Assembly (NCBI GenBank): GCA_051016205.1
Contig: CP136534.1
Location: forward strand, 2,914,001 to 2,978,000
Length of the DNA stretch: 64,000 bases
Direction of reading: 5' to 3'
Origin: Acuticoccus sp051016205
GTDB taxonomy: Bacteria > Pseudomonadota > Alphaproteobacteria > Rhizobiales > Amorphaceae
The notes under the pieces were generated by a model. The model did not search any database. It was not told where the DNA came from and saw nothing but the letters and a program-made list of their open reading frames with translations. Positions 1 to 7,995 of this stretch are shown here, one piece after another; position 1 is the stretch's first letter, and every line of letters starts with the position of its first letter. A program made the translations under genes and the position numbers.

Positions 1-164
1 GGGCTCAATGTGTAAACCTGATGCCTGCGCCAATCCTTGTGCGAAGCGGGGGCACTGCGTGCCATTGCAATTGTGGCCAAGATCGCGCTGTTTAGGCCCA
101 ACGTCCCGCCACGGGGCAAACCGCCCCCAGTCGGGGCAATGGCGAGCCACGGCCGGAGGTGCCC
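1..164. other. left-edge non-coding segment
   Basis: I see no convincing gene in the first 164 bases. A 93-codon open frame from 8 overlaps the following gene and has no ribosome binding site or recognisable domain. The segment ends with GGAGG at 155-159, the binding site for the DUF502 gene. Confidence 0.5.
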
Positions 165-938
165 ATGAAGCCGTTCATTTTCGTGATCAGGACCATCGGC
201 ACGGGCCTCCTGGCCGTCCTGCCAGTGTTCTTGACGCTCCTGATCATTGGCTGGGTGGGGTCTTACCTGGCCTACTATATCGGGCCTGAGAGCTGGATCG
301 GTGCGCGCATTTCACGCATCGGCGCTTTCGTGGTGAACGAAAATCTTGCCTACTTGATTGGCGCGGCCATCGTCATCACCGGCTTTTACTTCCTGGGCCT
401 TTTGGTGCAGACGCGGCTGTCCAATCTGTGGAACCGCTTTCTTGCCGAAACACTTGGCAGGCTTCCCCTCATCGGCACCATCTATAAAACCCTGGCACGC
501 TTCGTCTCCCTGCTGGAGCGCAGGGACGATGTGGACGTCCACTCCATGAGCCCCGTGTGGTGCTACTTCTCAGACGAGAGGCGCACCGCCGTCCTGGGTC
601 TGATGCCAACGGCCGAGCCTGTCTATGTGGAAGGGGAAGAATATCGTGTGGTGATGGTGCCCACAGCACCCGTTCCGTTCGGCGGGGGACTTTTCTTCTT
701 GCCGGCACCTTGGGTGCGGCCCGCGCCCTTCGGCATGGAGGCGCTCACCAACATTTACGTGTCCATGGGCGTCACTGCGCCGGACTACATGAAGCTCGTG
801 AAGGACACCGGCCAACCCACCATGATCAGCAAGGAACAGCTAAAGTCGGGCCCGCTTCACAACGCCGAGGAGCCCCATAAGGTAGACGACAAGCCGGCCA
901 ACAAAGAGGGTGCCGCGCCTGAGGCCGGCACCCCTTAG
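165..938 (+). CDS. DUF502 family inner-membrane protein
   Basis: A 257-residue membrane protein of the DUF502 family, whose biochemical role is not established. Two hydrophobic segments are visible, at about residues 8-32 and 60-82. They are followed by the family-typical stretch PLIGTIYKTLARF near residue 100 and a soluble domain containing VPTAPVPFGGG, the usual VPT.P.P motif. The C-terminal 40 residues are charged and low-complexity. ATG 165 is preferred over GTG 159 because GGAGG at 155-159 lies five bases before it. The gene is convergent with the fasciclin gene, with a perfect 10-bp hairpin between them. Family call is firm, function unknown. Confidence 0.88.
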   Translation: MKPFIFVIRTIGTGLLAVLPVFLTLLIIGWVGSYLAYYIGPESWIGARISRIGAFVVNENLAYLIGAAIVITGFYFLGLLVQTRLSNLWNRFLAETLGRLPLIGTIYKTLARFVSLLERRDDVDVHSMSPVWCYFSDERRTAVLGLMPTAEPVYVEGEEYRVVMVPTAPVPFGGGLFFLPAPWVRPAPFGMEALTNIYVSMGVTAPDYMKLVKDTGQPTMISKEQLKSGPLHNAEEPHKVDDKPANKEGAAPEAGTP

Positions 939-946
939 AGCGATCT

Positions 947-972
947 GGGCTCAGGCAGAATCGCCTGAGCCC
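947..972. terminator. perfect 10-bp hairpin between convergent genes
   Basis: GGGCTCAGGC at 947-956 pairs perfectly with GCCTGAGCCC at 963-972 around a 6-base loop. It lies just after the DUF502 stop and between two convergent genes, which suggests a shared transcription terminator. No T-run follows on either strand, so it is not a canonical intrinsic terminator. Confidence 0.5.
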
Positions 973-1051
973 GAAAAAGCTGCCCCAAATCAGGGACCTG
1001 GAGCAATCCGTCTGGGTTAGAGAAAACCCAGGATGCTCCCGCCTTTACCCC

Positions 1052-1558
1052 TCAGGGAAGCAGCACACCGTCGATCACGTGGACAACACCGTTGGAGGCA
1101 TCAACGTCGGCAATCACAACGGTTGCGGTGTTGCCCTGCGCGTCGGTGAGGACAACGTTGTCGCCGTCCACCGAGGCGGTGATGGTGCCACCGGCAACGG
1201 TGGAGATGTCGTGGTTGCCGCCGTCTTTCTGGATCATCCCGACGAGGGTTTCAGCGTCCACGGATGCGCCCACAACGTGGTAGGTGAGGACGCCTGTCAG
1301 CGCCTCCTTGTCGGCCAGAAGACCGTCGAGAGCGCCTTCGGGAAGGGCTTCGAAAGCGTCGTTAACGGGCGCGAAGACAGTAAAAGGACCGTCGCTGTTC
1401 AAGGTGTCCACCAGGCCTGCCGCATCGACGGCCGTCACCAGGGTGGAGAGTTCAGGCGTAGCGGACGCCTTGTCGACGATGGTTTCTGAGGCTGCAAACG
1501 CCGGTGCGGTGAATGCCACAGCAGCACCGATCGCCAAAGCCCTGATCGTATGGATCAT
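1052..1558 (-). CDS. secreted fasciclin (FAS1) domain protein
   Basis: A 168-residue exported protein with one FAS1 domain, an adhesion-type fold. Residues 1-22 form a classical signal peptide ending AFA. The FAS1 H1 motif is visible as GPFTVFAPVNDAFEALP and the H2 region as VVHVIDGVLLP at the extreme C-terminus. ATG 1558 is preferred to the ATG five codons upstream because the AGGGAG binding site falls inside those codons. It lies 180 bases downstream of the anti-sigma gene on the same strand. SigK-RskA controls fasciclin proteins MPT70 and MPT83 in mycobacteria, so this protein is a plausible target of the adjacent sigma factor. The domain is clear; the regulation is inference. Confidence 0.92.
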   Translation of the reverse strand: MIHTIRALAIGAAVAFTAPAFAASETIVDKASATPELSTLVTAVDAAGLVDTLNSDGPFTVFAPVNDAFEALPEGALDGLLADKEALTGVLTYHVVGASVDAETLVGMIQKDGGNHDISTVAGGTITASVDGDNVVLTDAQGNTATVVIADVDASNGVVHVIDGVLLP

Positions 1559-1738
1559 AGTCAACTCCCTCATTCTTTCCTCGCGCAGTCATCGCGCTGG
1601 TGATGAGAGTTACGCGGTGGGCTCTGGTGGAGATTGGTGCTGCGACAATGCGCACAGAAGGGGGTAAGAACCACCCGATTTGCGCGGCGGTTGGGGTGGT
1701 TGCCTCCCGTCGCGCGAGCCTTTGAACGGGCGCTGAGG

Positions 1739-2434
1739 TCAGATGCGGCGAAGGGAACCGCTGCCCACCTCAGGGCCAGTTGGCCGGCCGGTGGGCGAGC
1801 CACCTGCAGGTTCAAGGGTGATGAGGAGCTGCGAGTTCGGCGTCAACAACTCATCCATCGCCTGGCTGATCGCCACCACTGAGCGACCGTCACGGGCGAG
1901 GAGCCCTAGCGATCGGGGCGTGCCGTCGGGCGGCACCAACCAAAGCTGTGCCCGTGTCGCGGTATCCTTCAAAGGCACCGCCTCGGTTACAAGTTGACCG
2001 TCGTCCCTGACGCGGGCGAGCGTGATGCCGCCGTCGGTGTGGACGATGGCTGCCACCCAGTCCGCCTGGCCTTGGGGGGCAATCATCTCAGGGCGCATGA
2101 GAACCACGGCGAGCGCTGCAAGAACGCCCACGAAACCAAGGCCGAACACACTGGCAAGCCAGCGCCATACCGCGGTCGTGGGGCTGCTGCGGCGACGCCC
2201 TTGCCTCAGTGCGGCCCCAAAAAGGCGCGTTTCTACCTTGCTAAAGACACGCGGCGGGGGCGGACGGTCCTTCACGGCGCTGGCGAGAGGAACGAAGGTC
2301 TCCTCAAGGGCCCAGACTTCTGTGGCAAGATCGGGGTCGTCCAGAAGATCGGCCTCGAAGCGCTTGCGCTCATCACCCTCCAGAAGACCGAGGACATACT
2401 CCAGCGATTCTGTCTTGTTGTCCTCCATCGTCAT
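1739..2434 (-). CDS. RskA-type transmembrane anti-sigma factor
   Basis: A 231-residue anti-sigma factor likely to hold the neighbouring ECF sigma factor at the membrane. The N-terminal cytoplasmic part carries the RskA-like pattern LEYVLGLLEGDERKRFE. One transmembrane helix follows at about residues 88-112 (LGFVGVLAALAVVLM), then a periplasmic RskA C-terminal domain. No zinc-binding HxxxCxxC motif is seen. ATG 2434 is chosen because it forms an ATGA overlap with the sigma-factor stop and has GAGGGAG 11 bases upstream. A GTG at 2446 is possible but its SD would be too close. RskA proteins are usually released by regulated proteolysis; nothing here shows the signal. Confidence 0.88.
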   Translation of the reverse strand: MTMEDNKTESLEYVLGLLEGDERKRFEADLLDDPDLATEVWALEETFVPLASAVKDRPPPPRVFSKVETRLFGAALRQGRRRSSPTTAVWRWLASVFGLGFVGVLAALAVVLMRPEMIAPQGQADWVAAIVHTDGGITLARVRDDGQLVTEAVPLKDTATRAQLWLVPPDGTPRSLGLLARDGRSVVAISQAMDELLTPNSQLLITLEPAGGSPTGRPTGPEVGSGSLRRI

Positions 2435-2970
2435 CGTCCCAGACACTCCCTCAAACCGGCCAATGCGCGTCTCATCTGGCTTTTCACCGTGCCCAGGGGC
2501 ACAGAATCGCGCTCAGCCAAGGCACGATAGGTGAGGCCGCCGAAATAGGCCACGCGCACCAGTCTTGAATGGGGATCGCCCAAACCGTCGATACAGTCCA
2601 TGAGACGTTGCGCCTCATCACGCGCCATCGCCTTCTGATCGGGCTGCAATGTCCCATCGGCAACGGCAAGCGCGCTGTCTAAAGCGGCCGCAGGCGCCTT
2701 GCGGGCGCGCAGTCTGTCGATGCAAAGATTGCGCGTGATGGCGATCATCCACGTCATCGGCCGCGCTTTGGATGCGGCAAAGCGCTCACTGTAGCGCCAG
2801 ATTTTCACGTACGCGTCTTGAATGGCGTCCTCCGCTTCGGCTCGGTCCTGCAAGATACGCAAGGCCACTGCGAAAAGCTTACGGCTTGTGCGCTCGTAGA
2901 GCTTTGCGAAGGCGCGCCGATCGCCGAGCGCGGTCTTGGCAATCAGGTCTTCCAAGTCAACTGCACCCAT
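2431..2970 (-). CDS. ECF sigma factor, SigK-like
   Basis: A 179-residue extracytoplasmic-function sigma factor. Region sigma-2 runs from about residue 20 to 90, with DAIQDAYVKIW and MTWMIAITRNLCIDRLR typical of promoter-melting and core-binding regions. Region sigma-4 near the C-terminus has the helix-turn-helix GLTYRALAERDSVPLGTVKS. The open frame extends upstream to a TTG at 3036, but ATG 2970 has GGGGACC in range and gives normal ECF length. It is translationally coupled to the RskA-type gene through ATGA. Together with the downstream fasciclin gene this recalls the mycobacterial SigK/RskA/MPT70-83 regulon. Whether it belongs to the same ECF group needs a tree. Confidence 0.88.
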   Translation of the reverse strand: MGAVDLEDLIAKTALGDRRAFAKLYERTSRKLFAVALRILQDRAEAEDAIQDAYVKIWRYSERFAASKARPMTWMIAITRNLCIDRLRARKAPAAALDSALAVADGTLQPDQKAMARDEAQRLMDCIDGLGDPHSRLVRVAYFGGLTYRALAERDSVPLGTVKSQMRRALAGLRECLGR

Positions 2971-3178
2971 GAGGTCCCCATGCGCCGCTCTCCCCGGCGG
3001 CGCCTTGGCAATAGCCGCACTCAGGCGTTCAGACAATCATACGTTTGCGCGGAGGAGCCGGCTTTGCCGATCGGTGAGGGCGAGCGGACCACGGCTTTGG
3101 GCGAGCGTCGGAATGCCGCAACGCTCCATCCGCTACGGCATGGCTGGGAAGATGCTGACGTTTCCGGCCTGGTTTGGG

Positions 3179-3574
3179 TTAGGCGGCGCGACTGCGGCGG
3201 CGGGTGGAGCGCAGCAATAGGTCGATGACCATCTGCTGGTCGTCCGCGTTCGCGTGGCGGAAAAGGTCGGCAATGGCGCCAGGATGGGCAGCAAGGTCGG
3301 CGCGGGGGCTCGCTTTCGGCTTTTCTCCCATCAACTCGCAGACCGACGTGTTGAGCGCATCGGCAATGCGGCGCAGGCGCAAAATGGAGATGTTGGCTTC
3401 ACCATATTCAAGGTGGGCGATGAACCGTGTGGAGATCCCGCACAGTTCCGACAGCGCGCGCCTTGTCAGCCCTAGCGATTTGCGTCGGCGTAAAACCTGG
3501 TCGCCGAGACGTGAGAGAAAGCGTTCGTCCGCAAGACCGTCGTCAGGGGTCAATCCGTCGATGATGGGCTTCAC
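3179..3574 (-). CDS. XRE-family HTH regulator
   Basis: A 131-residue DNA-binding protein with one Cro/C1-type helix-turn-helix at about residues 25-80. The run SELCGISTRFIAHLEYGEAN resembles the N-terminal domain of BzdR/BoxR benzoate-pathway repressors. The shikimate-kinase-like effector domain of those regulators is absent, and only about 50 residues follow, ending in an arginine-rich tail. GTG 3574 is chosen because AGGAG lies eight bases upstream; the open frame continues to ATG 3622, which has no SD. It is monocistronic, upstream of the sigma operon on the same strand. Target unknown. Confidence 0.8.
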   Translation of the reverse strand: MKPIIDGLTPDDGLADERFLSRLGDQVLRRRKSLGLTRRALSELCGISTRFIAHLEYGEANISILRLRRIADALNTSVCELMGEKPKASPRADLAAHPGAIADLFRHANADDQQMVIDLLLRSTRRRSRAA

Positions 3575-3785
3575 AAATCCACTCCTGCTCTGCGTCAGGT
3601 AACGTTGTGCCGACTGTGGCATGGGTAGGACGCAACCATGTCTACCCGGTGGCCTTCGTCAGCCCTTTATCGGTCGTGTGCCGCCTCGGCCGTCACGTCG
3701 GGCGGTGAAATACGAACGATCTCAACCGGCCGCGCACGATGCTGAACGGGTGTGCGCGGTATGCGTCATAACGTCGCAATTTCGT

Positions 3786-4022
3786 TCAAGAGTCCAGCTT
3801 ATACGGGGCGCATGCCACCTGGGGCATGGCGACCGCTTCGGCAGAAACCGATGTCTCATCCAGGCTCACCAAGGCAGCGGCGACCATTGCGGCGCAAACT
3901 GATTCACCTTGGGATTCGGCTTCGTGACGTGCAAACTCTAACAGGCGCACCAACGCATCCCGGTCCGAACGGGCCGGGTCCAAGGGTTCTAGCGCCGAAA
4001 AAACATCGTACGGGGCCGCCAT
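3786..4022 (-). CDS. small hypothetical protein, 78 aa
   Basis: A 78-residue acidic protein of unknown function. The middle part, ALVRLLEFARHEAESQGESV, looks like one amphipathic helix. It resembles a widespread class of short alphaproteobacterial proteins that I cannot name. GGAG lies five bases before ATG 4022, which supports translation. Its upstream region is shared, divergently, with the SARP-type regulator gene at 4209, so it may belong to that locus, but nothing in its sequence proves it. It contains two cysteines and no signal peptide. Confidence 0.6.
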   Translation of the reverse strand: MAAPYDVFSALEPLDPARSDRDALVRLLEFARHEAESQGESVCAAMVAAALVSLDETSVSAEAVAMPQVACAPYKLDS

Positions 4023-4123
4023 AGTCGCTCCATTGCTCGACTGAACGTGCGTGACAAGGGAACACTAATGTGCCAGCGTGATTTTATCGTGAAACCACTT
4101 TAGGTCGATGCCGCGAGTCGACG

Positions 4124-4153
4124 CTCATCCGTGAAATGCTAGCTTAGGATGAG
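4124..4153. promoter_or_regulatory. inverted repeat in the divergent promoter region of the SARP gene
   Basis: CTCATCC at 4124-4130 is matched by GGATGAG at 4147-4153, a perfect 7-bp inverted repeat with a 16-base spacer. The region 4023-4208 between the divergent 78-aa gene and the SARP gene is noticeably less G+C-rich than the coding DNA around it. The repeat could be an operator or a short hairpin. No function is shown. Confidence 0.3.
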
Positions 4154-4208
4154 TGGAGTGGACCTTTTAGACCTAAGGTAATGGTAACGATGTTGCGTCT
4201 AAGGAATC

Positions 4209-6227
4209 GTGTCCGTGCAAACCGGCCGTACTGACTTTGAAGTCCGACTGTTAGGGCCACCGTCTCTCTCGGTCGCAGGTTCAACGGTTTCTTTTCCTAC
4301 ACGCAAGTCCAATGCCTTGTGTTTCCTCCTGATTGCTACCAGCCCACGCCGGTGGGACCGCACCCAATTGAGTGCCATGCTGTGGGGCGAGTCGGAGGCT
4401 GAACATGCGCGCGGATCGCTGCGCAAGGCGCTCAGCCTTTTGTCGTCGCGCGGAGAGGTCGGGTCCGTCATCGGACGCGACCGCAACTCTGCGTGGTCGG
4501 AAGCGGACATTTCACGATCGGACCTTGCCGCTTTCAATCGCTGTTTGAAGGCCGCGTCGGAACAAGATTACGTCGATGCCCTCGCTTTGTGGCGTGGCGA
4601 ACCCCTTGCGGACCTTGAAATCGGCGAGGAAGGGTTCGACGAATGGGTGTTCGCGTTTCGCAACTCCATGGTGGCCTCCACCCACACTTTGCTGTCCCAG
4701 CGCCTTGCCGCACTGCCTGATGATACGAGCACGCGCTCCCTCGTCATCGCGCTGTCTCAGCTTATCACCCGCATCGAGCCCAGTGACTGCGGTGCAAACG
4801 ACCGTCTGATCCGCGCCCATGCGGCGCGCGGCGATGTGGCGGCGGCCATGGTTCAATACCGCTCCTACGTGCGCGCGCTGGTGGACCTTAATGTTCCTGT
4901 GCCGCCGGAGATGGCAAAGTTTGCCGCCTCCCTCGCCCAAAGCGGACGCAAGCCCCAGGACACGGTCGCCGACGTGAGCGCGGGCGACCTTGCCACCAGC
5001 CGTCGCAAGCTTGGCGCGGGACCTGGCTGGCCGCGGGTTGCGATCCTGCGACCCTTGTCCATGCGCCCGATCCCGGACCTTTTGTCCTTCACCCATGAAG
5101 AGGTGATGCTGCAGCTGACGCGCTTTCGAAGCCTGCGCTGCTTCGATGCGCCGTCGGATGAGGAGGAGCGCCAGTCCGGCGCCCGCCAAATCAAGCTTTA
5201 CGAGGATTTCACCCACGACTACCGGATCACCATGACCGCCGAGCCGCGGGCGCGGGCGATCTATGTGAAGTGCACCAACACCCACACCGGCGAGCTGGTT
5301 TCCTACACCAAGCTGGATGAGGATGTTCTGGCCGACAGGCAAAACGCCGAGCAGTCCATCGCCTCTGCCATCAACGCCATTCACGAGGACATCCTCTCTA
5401 GCCACTTCTACCAGCCGGAGGCGCAAGCATCGCCCTTCCGCCGCTGGCTGCAGGCCTACAAGCTGATGCAGGAATTCACGCTTGAGGCGGACAACGAAGC
5501 GCTCACCATTCTTGAGAGCCTTGCCAATCACCCCAAAGGCAAGTCGCTCAGCCTGGTGCATTCGTCCATCAGTTCCTCGTTGCTGAAGCGGCGGTTGTTG
5601 AACCCCAGCTCCCTCAACGATGCGGCCGAGTTCGGGCGCGCGTTGGATGCGGCCCGTCACGCTTTGGCGTTGGACAGTCTGGAGCCGTTCAATCACGTGG
5701 TCTCTGCCTGGGCGCACATGCAGACCAACAACCATGCCCGCGCCCTTGACGCATTCGACACGGCATTGAGGTTGAACCCCTACTCGTCGCGTATGTTGAT
5801 GAGTGCGTCCCAAGGCAATGCCTATGGCGGCAACCTGCGCCGTGCGCGCGAACTGTCCGACAGGGCCATGGCGCTCAGCAACCGCTGGATCCCACCCTAC
5901 TTCCACTCCTACAACGCACGCTTGGCGTTTCTTGAGGGGAGCCTTGTGGAGTGTCAGAGCCATCTTGAGCGCGCCCCCGACAATATCGAGAACGCAATAT
6001 TGTCGACCATCGTTGCCACGGAGCTTGGCCGCAAATCCGACGCGTCATGCGCCAAAGACGCTATGATGCGGCGCGTCCAGTCCACGGCGCCCCAGCTGAT
6101 GAACGATACCAATCAGTTCGCCAGCTGGATTAGCACCACCAGCATGATCAAAGATCCGCTGCAAAGGCGCCGTTTCCTGTCAGGCCTTGAGAGGGCCGGG
6201 GTGCCGCTAACGGGCGTGCCGAGCTAA
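4209..6227 (+). CDS. SARP/BTAD-type transcriptional regulator with TolB-like and TPR regions
   Basis: A 672-residue transcription regulator. Residues about 8-100 form an OmpR-like winged-helix domain (FEVRLLGPPSLSVAG, then SARGSLRKALSLL-like helices). Residues about 105-230 match a bacterial transcriptional activator (BTAD) domain, including DYVDALALWRGEPLADLE. Next comes a TolB-N/CadC-like domain starting near VAILRPLSMRPIPDLL at about residue 280, then TPR-like helices from about 400 to 620. SARP regulators commonly activate secondary-metabolite clusters. GTG 4209 follows AAGGA closely; GTG 4215 has better spacing and is an alternative. It is convergent with the peptide-precursor gene and is the likely pathway-specific regulator of the locus. 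The domain order is uncommon outside actinobacteria. Confidence 0.85.
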   Translation: MSVQTGRTDFEVRLLGPPSLSVAGSTVSFPTRKSNALCFLLIATSPRRWDRTQLSAMLWGESEAEHARGSLRKALSLLSSRGEVGSVIGRDRNSAWSEADISRSDLAAFNRCLKAASEQDYVDALALWRGEPLADLEIGEEGFDEWVFAFRNSMVASTHTLLSQRLAALPDDTSTRSLVIALSQLITRIEPSDCGANDRLIRAHAARGDVAAAMVQYRSYVRALVDLNVPVPPEMAKFAASLAQSGRKPQDTVADVSAGDLATSRRKLGAGPGWPRVAILRPLSMRPIPDLLSFTHEEVMLQLTRFRSLRCFDAPSDEEERQSGARQIKLYEDFTHDYRITMTAEPRARAIYVKCTNTHTGELVSYTKLDEDVLADRQNAEQSIASAINAIHEDILSSHFYQPEAQASPFRRWLQAYKLMQEFTLEADNEALTILESLANHPKGKSLSLVHSSISSSLLKRRLLNPSSLNDAAEFGRALDAARHALALDSLEPFNHVVSAWAHMQTNNHARALDAFDTALRLNPYSSRMLMSASQGNAYGGNLRRARELSDRAMALSNRWIPPYFHSYNARLAFLEGSLVECQSHLERAPDNIENAILSTIVATELGRKSDASCAKDAMMRRVQSTAPQLMNDTNQFASWISTTSMIKDPLQRRRFLSGLERAGVPLTGVPS

Positions 6228-6265
6228 ACTGACCGTCCCCTCAGAACCGTTGCGCGTATGCACCA

Positions 6266-6295
6266 GGTGGGGCGAACACAACGTCCAACCCCACC
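6266..6295. terminator. possible hairpin terminator between convergent SARP and precursor genes
   Basis: GGTGGGG at 6266-6272 pairs with CCCCACC at 6289-6295 across a 16-base loop. It sits in the 90-base space between the convergent SARP and precursor stops. There is no T-run, so terminator function is only suggested by position. Confidence 0.3.
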
Positions 6296-6317
6296 CAAAC
6301 GCCGGGCGCAGCGCTCG

Positions 6318-6623
6318 TTAGCTGAGCGGGCGCAGGCAGCCGAGCACAGCCATGGTGCCGAGCATTTTCAGATACTCGTGGTCGTTGGCGCGCAGGCGGC
6401 TGGAGTCCACCGATTCGGGAAGCACGAGGTGCACGGTGTCGTCGCTGTCTTCGTGCAGCACGATGTTGAGGCCTTCGAGGTTCTCTTCGGCCACGCCCGC
6501 AGCGCGCAGGTACCCGATGGGGTCGGCGCGGAACGCTTCACGCTTCTCGGGGTCGTTCGCAGCTTCGCCGAATGCTTTACCGATTTGCGGAATTGCTGAC
6601 CGGTTGACCGAAATACGGGCCAT
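6318..6623 (-). CDS. putative RiPP precursor with NHLP-like leader
   Basis: A 101-residue peptide that looks like a precursor with a nitrile-hydratase-alpha-like leader (NHLP type). The leader resemblance spans residues 13-69: repeated DP..R motifs (NDPEKREAFRADPIGYL) followed by HEDSDDTVHLVLP, the NHLP hallmark T.HLVLP. The last 32 residues, after the LVLP, would hold the core and include serines, one threonine and the only cysteine (C96, in AVLGCLRPLS). No GG cleavage site is seen. ATG 6623 has AGGGGA six bases upstream. The frame also stays open, with a second SD-like AAGGGGA, to an ATG at 6713 (131 residues) that overlaps the start of the divergent YcaO gene. The family call is by eye. 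Confidence 0.72.
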   Translation of the reverse strand: MARISVNRSAIPQIGKAFGEAANDPEKREAFRADPIGYLRAAGVAEENLEGLNIVLHEDSDDTVHLVLPESVDSSRLRANDHEYLKMLGTMAVLGCLRPLS

Positions 6624-6711
6624 TTGCTTTCCCCTGAGCTCGCGCTTCACAATGCCTTCAAGATGTTCGGACACATCGAACGCATCACAGTCGATTTTGG
6701 CCTCGTAGAAC

Positions 6712-7983
6712 ATGACGAAAATCCCCTTATTCCTTCTGGACGCTCGGCGAATGCCCGGCGGTTACATTGAGCTACCACCAAAAAGCGCGGGAGATAAATC
6801 CTTGTGCTTACGAATGCTTGAGACAGTTATCCACAGCTGTCCTGCCTCTTTTGTGGTCGTTTTTTCGGCCCAAGACGCGTCCGATCCTGACTGGATGCGG
6901 CTGTGGGGTGCGGCGGCCGGTCGCGGCCAAAACCGCGAGAGTGCTGAGATTGCCGCGCAATGTGAGGCGCTTGAGAGGGCATGCCTGATCAGCCAGGGCG
7001 CGAGTGATCCCAGGATTTCAACCCTAGAGGCCCTCGACAAGCCTCCTATCGACGCCAAACTGTTATGGAAATTTAGTGCATCTCAGATGCACAATTACAA
7101 CGCAAACATGCAGTCTAATGCACGTTTAGGCTGTGGATACCCCGTGGATAAACGCTGGCTCTTGGGCCGGCATTGGCTCAACGGGTCCCTCGTGGCGCTG
7201 CCTGCAACGGCAACGCTCTTTCATGAGGAGCGATTCCTTGGCCTTCCTCCCGTGCTTTCGTCCTCCTCTGGTACGGCGGTGCGCGACACGCTTGAGCGGG
7301 CCGCAGACCACGCGGTGATGGAGCTGATGGAGCGCGATTGCGTTTCCATCTGGTGGTATAATGAGCTTGTTCCTGCGCGGCTTTCTGCCTCCCGTTCCGC
7401 TTCAGCGCTCCCCCAAACCTTGAGGACCTGGCTTGGCGAACGCCAGCGCCTTATCTGGCACCTTGCGTTGCCGTCGGACCTTCCCGTCCCCACAGTGGTT
7501 GCATTGTCCGCTGCCTCTGACGGAACGCAACCAGCCATTGGCGCCGCAGCAAGCCTCGATCTAGATGGGGCCGTGACATCTGCGACGCTGGAAATGCTGC
7601 AATGTGAAATTGCATTAACGCATATGAGGCAAGCCCAGGCAGCAAAAGATCCTCCGCCGCCACCGCCACTTCTCGCCTGGTCGGATGAAACCAACGCTCT
7701 GAAGACAGCCTACCTCACGGGCAATGCAGGGGATCCGGTGGACGCAGACACGGACATGGCAACCTTGAAGCGCGCGCTCACCGAGAGTGGAATCGACATC
7801 TATATCGCCGACCTCACCCTTGAGGCGTTCGGCGCGCCTGTGGTGCGTGCGGTCTCCCCCCAATTGCGTGACTGGCTGCCCCGTTATGCCCCTGGCCGTC
7901 TTTATGATGTGCCTGTGGCCCTTGGCCTGCGCAGCGCCCCTTTGGCGGAAGAGGACCTCAACCCCGTCCCCTTCGTGATCTGA
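6712..7983 (+). CDS. stand-alone YcaO-domain RiPP-modifying enzyme
   Basis: A 423-residue YcaO protein, an ATP-dependent enzyme class that activates peptide-backbone amides to make azolines, amidines or thioamides. ATP/Mg-binding signatures are visible: CEALER (E85, E88), ELMERD (E204, E207, R208), TLEMLQ (E294) and R379 in PVVRAVSPQL. The canonical SNG before the second helix reads SSSSG at 183-187, so the usual Asn is a Ser. A run of six prolines lies at 314-319. The first 70 residues match no YcaO motif and could be a peptide-recognition extension. No E1-like/Ocin-ThiF partner, TfuA, dehydrogenase or transporter is adjacent. ATG 6712 overlaps the alternative precursor ATG head-to-head; ATG 6750 is another possible start. 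G+C is low in its 5' half. Confidence 0.85.
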   Translation: MTKIPLFLLDARRMPGGYIELPPKSAGDKSLCLRMLETVIHSCPASFVVVFSAQDASDPDWMRLWGAAAGRGQNRESAEIAAQCEALERACLISQGASDPRISTLEALDKPPIDAKLLWKFSASQMHNYNANMQSNARLGCGYPVDKRWLLGRHWLNGSLVALPATATLFHEERFLGLPPVLSSSSGTAVRDTLERAADHAVMELMERDCVSIWWYNELVPARLSASRSASALPQTLRTWLGERQRLIWHLALPSDLPVPTVVALSAASDGTQPAIGAAASLDLDGAVTSATLEMLQCEIALTHMRQAQAAKDPPPPPPLLAWSDETNALKTAYLTGNAGDPVDADTDMATLKRALTESGIDIYIADLTLEAFGAPVVRAVSPQLRDWLPRYAPGRLYDVPVALGLRSAPLAEEDLNPVPFVI

Positions 7984-7995
7984 CACGACGCCCTC

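Noticed and set aside
4512..5963. Long antisense open frame (483 codons) within the SARP-type regulator gene
   Set aside because: It mirrors the third-position G+C bias of the real gene, has no domain or SD, and the plus-strand gene has clear domains.
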